A stretch of DNA of 10,363 nucleotides from Conidiobolus incongruus B7586 (Eukaryota > Entomophthoromycota > Entomophthoromycetes > Entomophthorales > Conidiobolaceae), in contig JNEM01011962.1 of NCBI GenBank assembly GCA_000697335.1, positions 1 through 10,363 of the forward strand, given 5' to 3'. A program made the position numbers and the translations under genes. Below are positions 1-9,104 of the stretch, in pieces. The notes beneath the pieces were generated by a model that saw only the letters and a list, made by a program, of their open reading frames with translations, was not told the origin of the DNA and did no database searches. The first letter of the stretch is position 1; each line of letters starts with the position of its first letter.

Positions 1-42
1 ATATATCCTTATAAGTAAATCAATAAAATATTTTTATTTCAG

Positions 43-290
43 TATGTCGGGGTTTAAACTTGCCCCATTGGGAGGAATCCTGTAAAAGGATATAAAGTAT
101 CAGGCAAAAGAGCCAAAAAGGTAAGTAAAAGATAAAGAAAGAGTAAAGTTAAAGTTAATAGAAATAGAGGAGCAGGTTTATTTAGGAAAGTTGGATAGTT
201 TAAATATTTCAAACTCATCAAACAGTGGCTTATAAAATGGATTATCTAGAATATCACCAGTTCTTGGAACAGGGAGTTAAAATACTCCCT
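43..290. other. GC-elevated, purine-rich block of unknown nature
   Basis: This block stands out from the A+T-rich surroundings. Its first 78 bases (43-120) follow a good 3' splice-site-like tract (tttttatttcag, ending at 42) and precede a consensus 5' splice-site-like AG|GTAAGT (junction at 120/121). It could therefore be a short exon on the plus strand, but no frame is open through it. It holds GGGG...CCCC flanking the palindrome GTTTAAAC, the hairpin ATCCT-GTAAA-AGGAT, and a 7-bp stem at 271-290. Bases 121-230 are strongly purine-biased on the plus strand. I recognise no gene or repeat family. It may be an untranslated exon, a structured RNA remnant or an old repeat fragment. The left side is cut close to the window edge. 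Confidence 0.35.
271..290. repeat. Perfect 7-bp stem hairpin
   Basis: AGGGAGT (271-277) and ACTCCCT (284-290) are exact inverted repeats around a six-base TAAAAT loop. The stem is unusually G+C-rich for this window and closes the GC-elevated block on its right side. It could form an RNA hairpin on either strand. No function is evident. Confidence 0.6.
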
Positions 291-949
291 CAAGTATTAA
301 ATATATTATAATATATAAAAAAATATAAAACAAGTTAAAAAACTTATAATATAGCTACCTAATAATAAAAATTAAGATTCAATAAATAAAGAGAAAACTA
401 TAAATAATATTAATTTTAATTATTATAATATCTATTATGATTTTGATAGATAATAATTAAAGTATATTGATTTTGAGTTTTGGTACAAAATTTATTATTA
501 AGTAATAGATTCGTTATATAGGTTATAAAATCAAAACTGTTATTATAAATTTATAATAAAAATTTTAATATAACGAAAGTTATTATAAGATATAAATATT
601 AATAATATAATAATTGATTAATTTTTAAAAAAAATTAATATTTGAATAATAGACAGTTATTGAATTATATATATTGATAAATAATATTTTATAAATTATG
701 GATTTTTTTAATGATTAAATTTTTTTATAAATTATAAGAAATAATAAAAGTTTTTATTAAAAAACTGGTGTATATTATTTTATCTATTATATTCACCCAA
801 TATAAATCTCTATGCTTATAACTATTTTGATAAATCAAAGTATTTGAACTAAGGAAAGAATTTCAAAAATATTTTATAATTTGAAATATTAGCTATAATT
901 TGGTATATAAATAATCAAAACCTTGGTAAATTTTATAAAGAAAATATTA
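291..949. other. Gene-free A+T-rich stretch
   Basis: Stops are dense in all frames and no recognisable protein, tRNA or rRNA is present. The only notable structure is the nested palindrome at 510-577, listed separately. The right end runs into the poorly defined left edge of mariner copy A. Confidence 0.6.
510..577. repeat. Nested inverted repeat with a 20-bp perfect palindrome
   Basis: TTCGTTATAT (510-519) and ATATAACGAA (568-577) are exact 10-bp inverted repeats, each with a CpG, which is rare here. Between them, at 540-559, lies the perfect 20-bp palindrome TTATTATAAATTTATAATAA. A single strand could fold into a long arm with an inner hairpin. Long A+T palindromes arise by chance in DNA this biased; the outer arms with their CpG are the less expected part. 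Confidence 0.55.
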
Positions 950-2240
950 GTCCAGAAATTAAAAAATAATAATTTTTTAAATTAACATAATATAAAAAAT
1001 AATATAATTTATAATATTTAATAAAGAATATGGATTTAATAGGTTTCATTTAATAATTTTGCTATTTTTTGGCAAGTTTTTTATATTTCAAAATGGTTCC
1101 TTTTATTAGAAATTAAAATTTAATATTTTATAAACAAGTTTAATTTACTTAATAAATTTTTTTTCTTATCATTATATTTTTTAGTTATTTAATAAAATTA
1201 ATATCATTTATATTGAAATCTAGTCAATATATTAAATATAATCTTTTTAAGTCTTTTTATATAGAAAATTTTATACAAATATAGTTCTATATATTTATAA
1301 TTAATATATATATATAATAAATATCCTTAATATATATAAAATATCAAATAAAAATATGTTATATAAAAGTATAGTATAAGGCTCGCTAATAATTCATATA
1401 TATCTATGAATTAAATAAGACTATATATCAATATAATTAATAATAACAAATCATATTTTTTAAAATAAATATTTATTTAAATTTATACAAAGGATTAGTT
1501 CAATAAAACCTAATATTTTGTTTTGTTTTTTGATAAAAGATTTTTAAAAAAATTTAAAAATATTCATATAAAATAACTTATTATAAAAACTCTTACTTTT
1601 GATAATAATAATAAAAATTTTATTTAGATATAGTTTTAATAGTTTATTTTACGTTTTTATTTAATAATAAATTTTAAATTTTATTTTTTTATTTATCAGT
1701 TCAAATTTAAATTTCAATTTCGGTTTATATAATATACTTATATATTTAATATTAAATTTATTAAATCAATTTTTTAGCTATAATTTAAAATAGTTTTTAG
1801 TTAATTTTTTTATTTATTAATTAATAAAATATTAATATTACAAGTTAAATTACTAATTTTATGTAAAATTTGAGTAATATCCTTTCTATAATTAAAGTGG
1901 CAAAATTAGTGATTAATGGTAGATTTATATTAAACATTTTTTTGTAACCAATTTATAAATCGTAAATGATATTAGAATATTTATGATTTAGAATTAGTAA
2001 TACTAAAATAAAGGACTTTTTATATTTATTATACAGTTTAAGCATAATTAAATTTAACCTTAAATTTTTGATTAAAAAATTTCTTAATAAAAAATAATTA
2101 TAAGTGATATATAGTTTGAAACTATTAATTTTTGTATATATTTTATATAAAATTAGTTTTTCAAATTTAATAATATATTTGAAATATCAAAAGTTATAAA
2201 ATTTACCAATTTATTCTTTTCTAACTAATAGTATTGAATT
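950..2240 (-). mobile_element. Decayed mariner DNA transposon, copy A
   Basis: This is the same family and orientation as the copies near 7200 and 9105. The homology can be followed by eye from about 1035 (tail of the transposase) through 1600-1700 and 1770-2060 to about 2215. The best shared landmark is the 2034-2055 box (CAGTTTAAGCATAATTAAAT and two more T), which corresponds to 8349-8372 in copy B and 10243-10266 in copy C. The left edge may begin at CCAGAAATTA (952-961), also found left of copy B (7111-7120). The ends are uncertain to tens of bases, and I could not fix the terminal inverted repeats or a TA duplication. It is the most diverged of the three copies. Confidence 0.6.
1035..2060 (-). 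pseudogene. Mariner transposase relic, copy A
   Basis: The relic runs right to left on the minus strand and is recognisable mainly by alignment to copy B rather than by its own translation. The region around 1190-1235 corresponds to the box with the third catalytic residue; here the aspartate codon is kept (GAT on the minus strand, 1203-1205), while the neighbouring serine position reads as a stop. The helix-turn-helix part near 1770-1860 keeps only an IAKKL-like start before dense stops. The gene is certainly dead, with stops throughout and small length changes against copy B. The 3' part is shorter than in B, which suggests internal deletion. Confidence 0.55.
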
Positions 2241-3373
2241 TTGTTATTGAACGGAAATTTATATCCTTAAATTTCTTTTAATATTGCTATTAATAAAATT
2301 TTAAGTTTATAGTTGGACAGTTTATTATTTGCATAATGGAATATAAAAATGAGAAATATTATAATAATTTGAATATTGATATTATAAAATAGTTTTATAA
2401 TAACACCATCATAATACTCAGAATAATCTAAATTAATAATTATATAAGCAATTTAATATATCATTGAGTTTGATTAAGATTTGAATTAAAATAGTTAATA
2501 TATTTATATAAAAAATTATACTAGGTAGAACCAATAAGGATAAAATATTGATAGAAATAGTTATAAATAGAAGAAATAATGATTCACTTTATTAAACAAA
2601 GAATCCTAAAATTTTGAGAGGCAAAATAGGAGCCAAGTTTATTAGTCAAATTAATATCATTTTATATAACAAAATTTAAAAGAATAAATTTCTTAAGAAA
2701 TTAAACGCTAATATAAATATAAAAATACGTAAAAAATACTGAAAGAACTAGTATTTTATCGGATATATCTAATTCACAATTTTATTTTATGCAAGTCATA
2801 TTAAATTTTAAATAAAAATAAAATAAATTGAGAAAATGTAAATAATATATATGAGCATTATTGACAAGATTAATATAGCCTATATATTTCATCTAAGTTT
2901 TATGATTACCATGTTAGAATTTATTTGAACTATATAATAAATTTATTAGGATTGGTATTATTATTTTGATTGAGCTCTAGATATGTATAAGAAAGTTATT
3001 TCAAATATTAATTAATTTATATATATTTATAACCTTATTAAATTTTCTAAAGCATTATGACTAAGGAACAATTAAATCAAAGGAGCTCTTACGTAAAATA
3101 AACTATTAAAACAAGAAATATCAAATAAAATTTTATTAAGAAAATTAACTTAAAGTTTAAGTTTTGATATCAATACTATCATATTTGTTCATTTATTACT
3201 AGTATTGAGTTTTTATAAGCTTTGGGAAACAAAGATCATGGTTAGAAAAGTACTCATAATATGATTAAGTCAATTATTTGTTAATCCTGCTCTTTAACAT
3301 ATTGGGACTGCATGTCTTAAAAATTATTATTAAAGTGTTATAGCAGAATATTCAGAGAGAAAATCCTCCTTAT
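2241..3373. other. No recognisable gene; weakly gene-like decayed segment
   Basis: No intact gene is seen. From about 2520 the plus strand is a little less A+T-biased, and one frame shows longer stop-free runs than its surroundings, for example 2596-2676 with the peptide TKNPKILRGKIGAKF and what follows it. The whole stretch to about 3560 still has many stops, only somewhat fewer than expected by chance at this composition. I recognise no domain in it. It may be the remains of an old gene or repeat, or just chance. Confidence 0.4.
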
Positions 3374-3469
3374 TAATCTTGACACTTTGGAGTTTAAATA
3401 ATTCATTCAATGAGTGACATAGGTTTTGAATAAATTCTAATAAAGGAGCTAAAAAGTGTCACTTGATTA
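3374..3469. repeat. Imperfect inverted repeat with 14-bp arms
   Basis: TAATC (3374-3378) plus TGACACTTT (3380-3388) match AAAGTGTCA (3453-3461) plus GATTA (3465-3469) in inverted orientation, with a one-against-three base bulge. The 64-base interior contains another GTGACA (3414-3419). The arms include mixed sequence rather than only A and T, so chance is less likely than for A+T palindromes. It could be a tiny transposon-end relic or a structured RNA stem. No target-site duplication was identified. Confidence 0.5.
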
Positions 3470-4053
3470 TGGACTAACAATTACACCATGAACAAGGGGT
3501 AATGTGAACCTAACTATCAAATCTAGATAGATGGGTATTTTTAGAATATAACATTAGGAAAAATAATATATAATAAATTATTTAATATTATCTTTAATAC
3601 AAGGTATGTGAGAAATTATAATTAAATAATGTTATTTAAAAGATATATAAATAAAACTAAACTAAACAAAACTTTGCTTATTTAAAAAAATTATCTTGAT
3701 CAACTTGTCAATTAACTAAATAAATGTGAATTTCTATGATTATAAATGACTTGGTTAGTTAAAAAATTGAATACATAAAAAATATTTTTATATTTTAACT
3801 ATATATTATTAATTTATCGGTGTGATTTTGAAAATTTATTAAAAAGGGTTAAAAATTATCATTCATATTAAATTATCTTACTAAAAAAGGAAGATTTTAA
3901 TTACTATAGCTGTTTTGTATTTATTTCTTATTTTTTTATGATAATAAATATCCAATATTAGAGAATTCTCCTATTAAACTATAAAATAAAAAAATATTTA
4001 ATATAAAAATTATTATAAGTTATTAAAAAAATATTTTTAAAAATAAATATAAA
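3470..4053. other. Gene-free A+T-rich stretch
   Basis: No gene, RNA or transposon was recognised. A short 10-bp palindrome, GAGAATTCTC, lies at 3961-3970. The last 100 bases become almost pure A and T before the microsatellite. Confidence 0.55.
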
Positions 4054-4077
4054 ATATATATATATATATATATATAT
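4054..4077. repeat. (AT)12 microsatellite
   Basis: There are twelve uninterrupted AT units, preceded by A-rich and followed by T-rich sequence. It is likely variable between strains by slippage. Confidence 0.9.
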
Positions 4078-5053
4078 TTCAAGCTTATTCACTCTCATAT
4101 ACCTAATGAATTTGGTTTTCAAATAATTTCCATATTATAAAATAAGATATTATTGATATTGTTTTTGAGCTAATAATATAATGTATTTATAAGCTTTGAT
4201 TTATAATAATATTTAAAAACATATATGCTAATAATCTTGAATAAAACTGTATTATGATTTCAATGATATAAAAAAATATTTATGAAAAATTTATATTAAT
4301 TATTTTATTTTTTTATAAATCATATTGATTTTATATATTAAAATATTTATTAATCAAAGAAAATTTTCTCACCTGTAATTTTAGTTATATTTAATTGAAT
4401 AACATATAATATAAGGTATTCAGATGAATTCACTCTTTTTCCTTATATTAAAATCTATAATTTAATATTTTGTGGAGAAATATATAAATTCAAATATACT
4501 GATTGAATATTTGTCGAAGAAATTAGTGTTTTTGCTTAATTTGATAAAAAATTGAATAATTTGATTTGATAATAGGTTTAAAATGTGTTTTAGTATTTTA
4601 ATTTATAATATTTAATTGATTTGAATGGATAATTCAAGAAGTACTTTTGTCTGCAATATACAATGTGATTTTTTTCAATATACCTAAACCTACCTTCATA
4701 TATTGGATTTTATTTTTATTGATAATCATCAAATTGTTCAAAAATTTTGTAATTTGAAATTACTGATGAAATTTAACCAGTTAGTTCATCAAAATGAAAA
4801 AAAAATTATGTACCAAATTATAGCATAGTTTTTAAATTAAATTCTTGCATAAAATTTTTAATGATTTAGAGTTATTTTTCAACATATGTAATATGTTTAT
4901 CAGAATGGTAATAAAGCATAATCATTCTTAATCCATATTTTGAGCTTTATTTATTTTATTGATAATATGAATAATTTGAATGTATTTAAAATCCAAATTT
5001 CAAATTATTGTAATATTAACAATAAAAATAAAATATTTGATTTTGAAATGTAT
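4078..5053. other. Non-coding stretch downstream of the receptor gene
   Basis: No second gene is readable. The part from about 4370 to 5053 is slightly less A+T-biased than the preceding kilobase and probably includes the 3' untranslated region of the minus-strand receptor gene. A small inverted repeat, GTAATT-tga-AATTAC, lies at 4749-4763. A splice-like pair on the minus strand (GTAGGT at 4693, CAG at 4651) has no supporting exons. Confidence 0.45.
4946..4960 (-). terminator. Possible polyadenylation signals for the receptor gene
   Basis: Two minus-strand AATAAA hexamers (plus-strand TTTATT at 4946-4951 and 4955-4960) lie roughly 95 to 110 bases beyond the receptor stop codon, a sensible distance for a short 3' untranslated region. 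The hexamer is common by chance in DNA this A+T-rich, so the support is weak. Confidence 0.25.
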
Positions 5054-6007
5054 TTATCGAGACCGAATCATATTTTGAATATATTTTTTACACTTGGCTT
5101 GCCATCTAATTAACAGCATCTTGGATTCATTATTCACATCAGGCTGAAAAATAATCGTTATAATTGGATTGATCGCAACACTCAAATTCACAGATAGACT
5201 AACAATCGCATCTACAATTGGCGACCTTTTATATCCAATAGCATATTTCAAAATCCAAGTAACATAAGAAGTCATATAATTTACATTATATACAATAAAT
5301 ACCAATAATAATTGGAAAATTAGTTTGAATTTTTGGTTTTTGATGATTTTCATCAGATTATCATCACCGTTATTGTTAGCTTCTCGTTTCATAGCATCCA
5401 GCTGCTTGTTTGCCGTCCAACCAATCGCAAAGTAGCAATATGTGGTTATCCAGCAAGGTATAAGGAGTGTAAAAGGAATGATTAATGACACGTAATAAGT
5501 TGTCAATCCAGGAGTTGTAAAAGGTTGACAATATAAAAAAGAGGGGCTTGGTGTTGCATCATTGAGAGTTATACCATATAAGTAGAGAATAGTTACAGGT
5601 GCAATACACACTATGAACAAACTTATCCAGAATTTTAAACTTTTTTCGGCTTTATGACAAACCATCAAATATCTTAATATAGCTAAAACTGTTACATTAA
5701 CAATATCGATTCGAGCAGTCCATTGAATAAGAAAGGCAAGAGTACGGCATGGAATATTTCCAGGTTGTAGTAAATTGTGCCCATAGATTAATTTTGCAAG
5801 TCCTAATATGAAAAACTCAAGTCCTGATATAACTTCAATAATACAAAATAAAAAAATTAACCTTATTTCTGTTGACTTGGTATCACACTTATTAAGACAT
5901 ATATAAAATAAAAATCCGCTTGAAACTAGGCAAAATATACCATAGATTACATTGAACGGATTTCCAACATAATTAATTAACTCTAATAGTTCATCATTGG
6001 AATTCAT
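5054..6007 (-). CDS. Family A (rhodopsin-like) GPCR-like seven-helix receptor
   Basis: This is an intact 317-residue reading frame, with the stop TAA at 5054-5056. It should be an integral membrane receptor that signals through a G protein; the ligand is unknown. Hydrophobic helices fall near residues 18-38, 49-73, 88-113, 125-145, 170-195, 226-250 and 263-287. Cys87 before helix 3 and Cys160 in the second outer loop are placed for the usual disulfide. Helix 3 ends in Leu-Arg-Tyr (111-113) where animal receptors have DRY. Helix 7 carries Asn-Pro (280-281) followed by IITIIF, replacing NPxxY. The third inner loop (about 197-225) is polar, with an NNNGDDN run, and the C-terminal tail is short and basic. 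The frame stays open upstream to a TTG at 6025, but the first ATG (6007) is the likelier start. Neighbours are dead transposons, so there is no operon context. The family call is confident; the alternative of another seven-helix family cannot be fully excluded. Confidence 0.85.
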   Translation of the reverse strand: MNSNDELLELINYVGNPFNVIYGIFCLVSSGFLFYICLNKCDTKSTEIRLIFLFCIIEVISGLEFFILGLAKLIYGHNLLQPGNIPCRTLAFLIQWTARIDIVNVTVLAILRYLMVCHKAEKSLKFWISLFIVCIAPVTILYLYGITLNDATPSPSFLYCQPFTTPGLTTYYVSLIIPFTLLIPCWITTYCYFAIGWTANKQLDAMKREANNNGDDNLMKIIKNQKFKLIFQLLLVFIVYNVNYMTSYVTWILKYAIGYKRSPIVDAIVSLSVNLSVAINPIITIIFQPDVNNESKMLLIRWQAKCKKYIQNMIRSR

Positions 6008-6570
6008 TATAATCAAAATGATCAATTAATCAACTATTCATTTTAGTCACAGCCTTAATTATAAATTGAAAGTTTTTCATTTTGTAACAAATATATTCAT
6101 AATTTTTAAAAATTTACTAATAAAAATAAATTAAATTATAATAAATGAATTGGTTTCATAAAGTGAAAATTATTTTGTTTAAAAATATCACAATATAATG
6201 CACAATACTTTATTTTCCAAACAAAATTAATGTTAAATTATTTATACTCTCAAAAACTAATAAATATAATTATTATTCCAAAATTGAAATATTTTGCATT
6301 CATAATTATTTGAATTATTGGAAATCTAAATTAATGTTAAAATCAATTTTTCCTTAAAATAATCAACAAATAAAAATTTTTATAAACAATGATTTCATTA
6401 AAATATTTAAATATAATTTCAGAAACCATATTTTTTTAAATATAACAAAATACAACCAAGGTAATGATTTGTATATTTTCAATTAGTAAAATTTCAATAA
6501 AAATATATAATCTGAAATCAATTTCAATATACTTATGATTATAGTAACATAAGTCAGAAAATCAGTGCTA
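6008..6570. other. Upstream region of the receptor gene, no other gene
   Basis: This A+T-rich interval should contain the minus-strand receptor promoter and 5' untranslated region. A TTATAA-like element near 6059-6066 is about 55 bases before the ATG, but such strings are frequent here and I do not claim a TATA box. No coding relic or RNA gene was recognised. Confidence 0.5.
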
Positions 6571-6586
6571 GTATTTATATAAATAC
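6571..6586. repeat. 16-bp perfect palindrome beside the LTR
   Basis: GTATTTATATAAATAC is an exact palindrome immediately outside the G+C-richer LTR block. It is followed within ten bases by CTTGG-gactt-CCAAG (6596-6610), a small hairpin. It may be part of the flank into which the element inserted, or leftover element leader. Confidence 0.5.
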
Positions 6587-6614
6587 AAAAGAGAGCTTGG
6601 GACTTCCAAGTAAC

Positions 6615-6878
6615 TGTTAGGGAGAGAGGGAGTTTATTGGTTTAAGACAGATAACTGGGAGGACCCAGATTGAGCTCGTCTGCTCAGGATGACTCCAATT
6701 CCGGGTTTTATATATGATGGATTGGGTAAAAAGATTTATGAGGCTTTCCAGTAGCTTGTATCATCAGCCCATTAAATGATAAAGCTTAAGTAGCTGATCA
6801 TGTGAGGGAGAGTGACTTTTATATTAAGCTGAAATAAATATATTTGATAGGGAAGGAGTCAACTCGCTCGTGAGGACA
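6615..6878 (-). mobile_element. Isolated LTR of a Ty3/Gypsy-like retroelement (fossil)
   Basis: This is a 264-base block, clearly G+C-richer than its surroundings. Read on the minus strand it begins TGTCCTCACGAG and ends CTCTCCCTAACA, giving the TGT...ACA ends typical of LTRs. A TATA-like TATATAAAA lies at 6706-6714 and an AATAAA at 6633-6638, about 20 bases before the LTR end, so the U3-R-U5 order makes sense on this strand. Just beyond the end, at 6596-6610, lies TTGGAAGTCCCAAG, which could be a primer-binding-site remnant. That would make it a 5' LTR with a little leader. No internal genes and no matching partner LTR are present, and no target-site duplication is evident. Its G+C content suggests it is younger than the mariner copies. 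The Ty3/Gypsy assignment is a judgement from LTR style only. Confidence 0.55.
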
Positions 6879-7199
6879 ATTTAATTATCATTTTATTATT
6901 AAATATAGAATAAATAATTATAATTTAAAATTTTAAAATAGAAATTAATCCAAAAATATTTAATAATAGAAAAATAATATAGGTAATATTGCTTAGCAAA
7001 TTAAAAAGTGATATTTATTTTAATTTTCTAATTATGGAATAAATTAGTTATATTAAAAAAAAGATTTTAAATAAAATAATATTTAAAATTTAAAATAATA
7101 TATATAATTCCAGAAATTATGTCTTATTAAAATATTCTACTTGAAAATATAATAATATATTTAATTATAATAAAAAGAAAAATATAATCTAAACCATTA
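6879..7199. other. Gene-free A+T-rich gap between LTR and mariner copy B
   Basis: The gap is almost entirely A and T with no recognisable gene. CCAGAAATTA at 7111-7120 repeats the string at 952-961 left of mariner copy A, and a similar string lies at about 9044 left of copy C. The true left edge of the family may therefore lie here rather than at 7200. Confidence 0.45.
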
Positions 7200-8590
7200 T
7201 ATTGTAAAATTATTAAATATGATTTTCAATATTATATTACTCTATATTTTTAATAATGAGAATTTTTTGTGATTAAAAATAAATAAATATTTTAATATAT
7301 AATATATATAAAAAAATTTATAATATAAATTTAATAGTTTCCTTTATTATTAATAACTTTTTGCTATACTTCTGACAAAGATCTAACACTTAAAAAACAG
7401 TGATTTTTATTAAAGAATAAAATTTGATATTTCACAAACTAATTAAATTTTCTTGCAAAAATTTTCTTTCTTATAAGCTGGTTTTTTAATTATTTAAAGC
7501 AATTATAATTACATAGGTTATAATCTAAAGAATATATTAGATATGGTAGTTTTTTCCAGTTATTTTTAATTAAAAAGTTTTTTATAGTTTTGGATTTATG
7601 TATTTTGCAATTATCATGCAAAATAATAAGTCTTCTTAAATTATATTGAGAATACCAATTAGAAATACTTTTGTTTAAAAAAGCAATATAAAGTTTACTA
7701 TTAATTAATTTTCCTTTAGGAACTAAATAAGAGTAGTATATAACATTATAATCTATTATAATAATTAACATTTACTTATTAACAAAATGCTTATTTAAAA
7801 GGATTTGTAGAAAAGGTTGATTTAATTTAATCCAGCATCTTGATTTGTGTTTTGGTAAAGGATTATACATAAGGATCAAAGATTCATCAATTGTAATTAT
7901 TCACTATAAAAGTTTAAGCTTCTAATAATATTTTAGTAAGTTTTGTTTAACAATAACTATTTTAACTTTTTTCTATGCTTTATTTAAATTATAAGGTACC
8001 TATTTTATATTTTTATTTATTAATTTAAGTTTAAACTTTATATAAAATACTTGTAAAACTAATATTAAAGTACTTAGATAGTTTTTTAGCTGATATAAAA
8101 AGGTGCTTTTCAATATATTTTTTCATTCTATTAATAATTAAAAGAATAACAGTTAAATTTAATCTTCTAGATTTTAGCAAGTTTTAGATAATTTCTCTCC
8201 TAGCTTTAAAATAATTTACCTAGCAATAAATTATTAATTTAGATAATGCTTTATTACCAAAAGCTGCTTAGAAAATTTAAATAGTTTTAGAGGATTTATA
8301 GTTAAGTTTTACTAATACTAAAATAAAAAAATTTTGATGATTATTATTTAGTTTAAGTATAATTAAATTAAACAACCAATTTTAAAAAATTAATTTTTTA
8401 ATCAAAAAAATTATTATATATATATATTTTTTAAAAATATATAGTTTCTTATTAACTTTATATATATTTATTTATTATAAACTAATAATATTTTTGAAAA
8501 ATTAGAAATTAAAAAATTTCCCATTATTTTATATTCAAGGTAATAATTTATTTGAAATTTACTAATAGCTTAGGAAAATAATATTTTGTT
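7200..8590 (-). mobile_element. Decayed mariner DNA transposon, copy B
   Basis: This is the best-preserved of three same-family copies. The transposase relic (7331 to about 8340) reads right to left. Outside it, the reverse complement of the left flank (about 7200-7280) resembles the right flank (about 8505-8570); both read roughly AAAAAATT-CYC-ATTATT followed by A+T with a TGAAA. This is consistent with degraded terminal inverted repeats. The exact termini and the TA target duplication could not be set. The copy aligns with C at a nearly constant offset of 1898-1905 bases. Confidence 0.7.
7331..8340 (-). pseudogene. Mariner (D34D) transposase relic, copy B
   Basis: The gene would cut and paste the element through an RNase H-like DDE/D nuclease; it is dead. 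N-terminal blocks read AAFGNKALSK (about 8230-8262) and SAKKLSKYFNISFTSILYKV (about 8050-8105), matching the mariner paired helix-turn-helix region. The first catalytic Asp sits in ITIDES (codon 7886-7888). The stretch 7490-7771 is open for 93 residues and holds VPKGKLINS, then LHDN with the second Asp (codon 7613-7615). Exactly 34 residues later, in the box SLDYNLCNY, the third acidic position is Asn (codon 7508-7510). The tail reads QKVINNKGNY with an in-frame stop at 7331, the usual mariner end. Length (about 336 codons) fits the family. There is about one frameshift, between 8000 and 8070, and roughly ten in-frame stops. The 93-codon open part is not a separate gene. Confidence 0.8.
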
Positions 8591-9104
8591 CAAAAGTATC
8601 ATTTTTAAAATACTTTTTATTCTATAATTTTATAAAAAGCATATAATGTTAATATAATATAAATAATTCATATTATTATTTCATTATAAAGAAATATTAA
8701 TAAAAAAACTTTTTATTATTCCAATTAAAAATTAACAAATTTATTAAATAAAATTGAAAATATTAAAAAACATATCAAATATATAGATTTTTTATTATAA
8801 TAAAGTTTAATAAGGATTATAAATATTTGATATTAGTTTCAACTAAGTTAAAATATAAAAATATAATTAACAACCAAATTAATTATATAAAATTGAAAAT
8901 AAATAATTAATATATTATACAGTATATTTTTTTAAATTAATATTAAATAATTTAAAAAATTTTCTTTAAAAAAGAAATAATATTATATCTAGTATTTAAT
9001 ATATAATTAATAATATCTTAATTATTTATAAATATATACTTTTTCAAGAAATTCATAAGGAATAATAATTATTAAATTTTTTTAAATTAAATATTTAATA
9101 TTCA
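8591..9104. other. Gene-free spacer between mariner copies B and C
   Basis: This stretch is nearly pure A and T with no open frame or recognisable domain. It may include outer ends of copies B and C that are too decayed to place. Confidence 0.5.

Noticed and set aside
884-973. A 29-codon open stretch on the plus strand (FEILAIIWYINNQ and on)
   Set aside because: It is too short, has no family resemblance and is bounded by stops. Runs of this length are expected somewhere among six frames of 10 kb.
43-3560. A nuclear code in which TAA and TAG read as glutamine
   Set aside because: Several decayed frames look smoother with that reading, but stops are simply common at this composition. The intact receptor uses CAA for glutamine and ends at TAA, and it has a fungal look.
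4651-4693. A 43-base minus-strand intron
   Set aside because: The GTAGGT and CAG edges are fair, but neither side has a readable exon, and such strings occur by chance.
6008-6025. TTG-initiated N-terminal extension of the receptor
   Set aside because: A non-ATG start six codons before a good ATG is unlikely in a eukaryotic nuclear gene.
6615-6878. The same LTR block read on the plus strand
   Set aside because: A TATA-like string and AATAAA also exist on the plus strand, but their spacing to the ends is poorer. The pyrimidine-rich ...CCCTAACA end and the AATAAA about 20 bases before it fit the minus strand better.
6590-6880. A structured RNA gene (snoRNA, RNase P or tRNA) in the GC-rich block
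   Set aside because: Short C/D-box-like strings are present, but no diagnostic core, tRNA T-loop or RNase P motif was found. LTR features explain the block better.
7490-7771. A 93-residue open frame as a stand-alone small gene
   Set aside because: Its sequence is the C-terminal catalytic part of a mariner transposase, and homologous decayed sequence continues on both sides. It is an open remnant of copy B.
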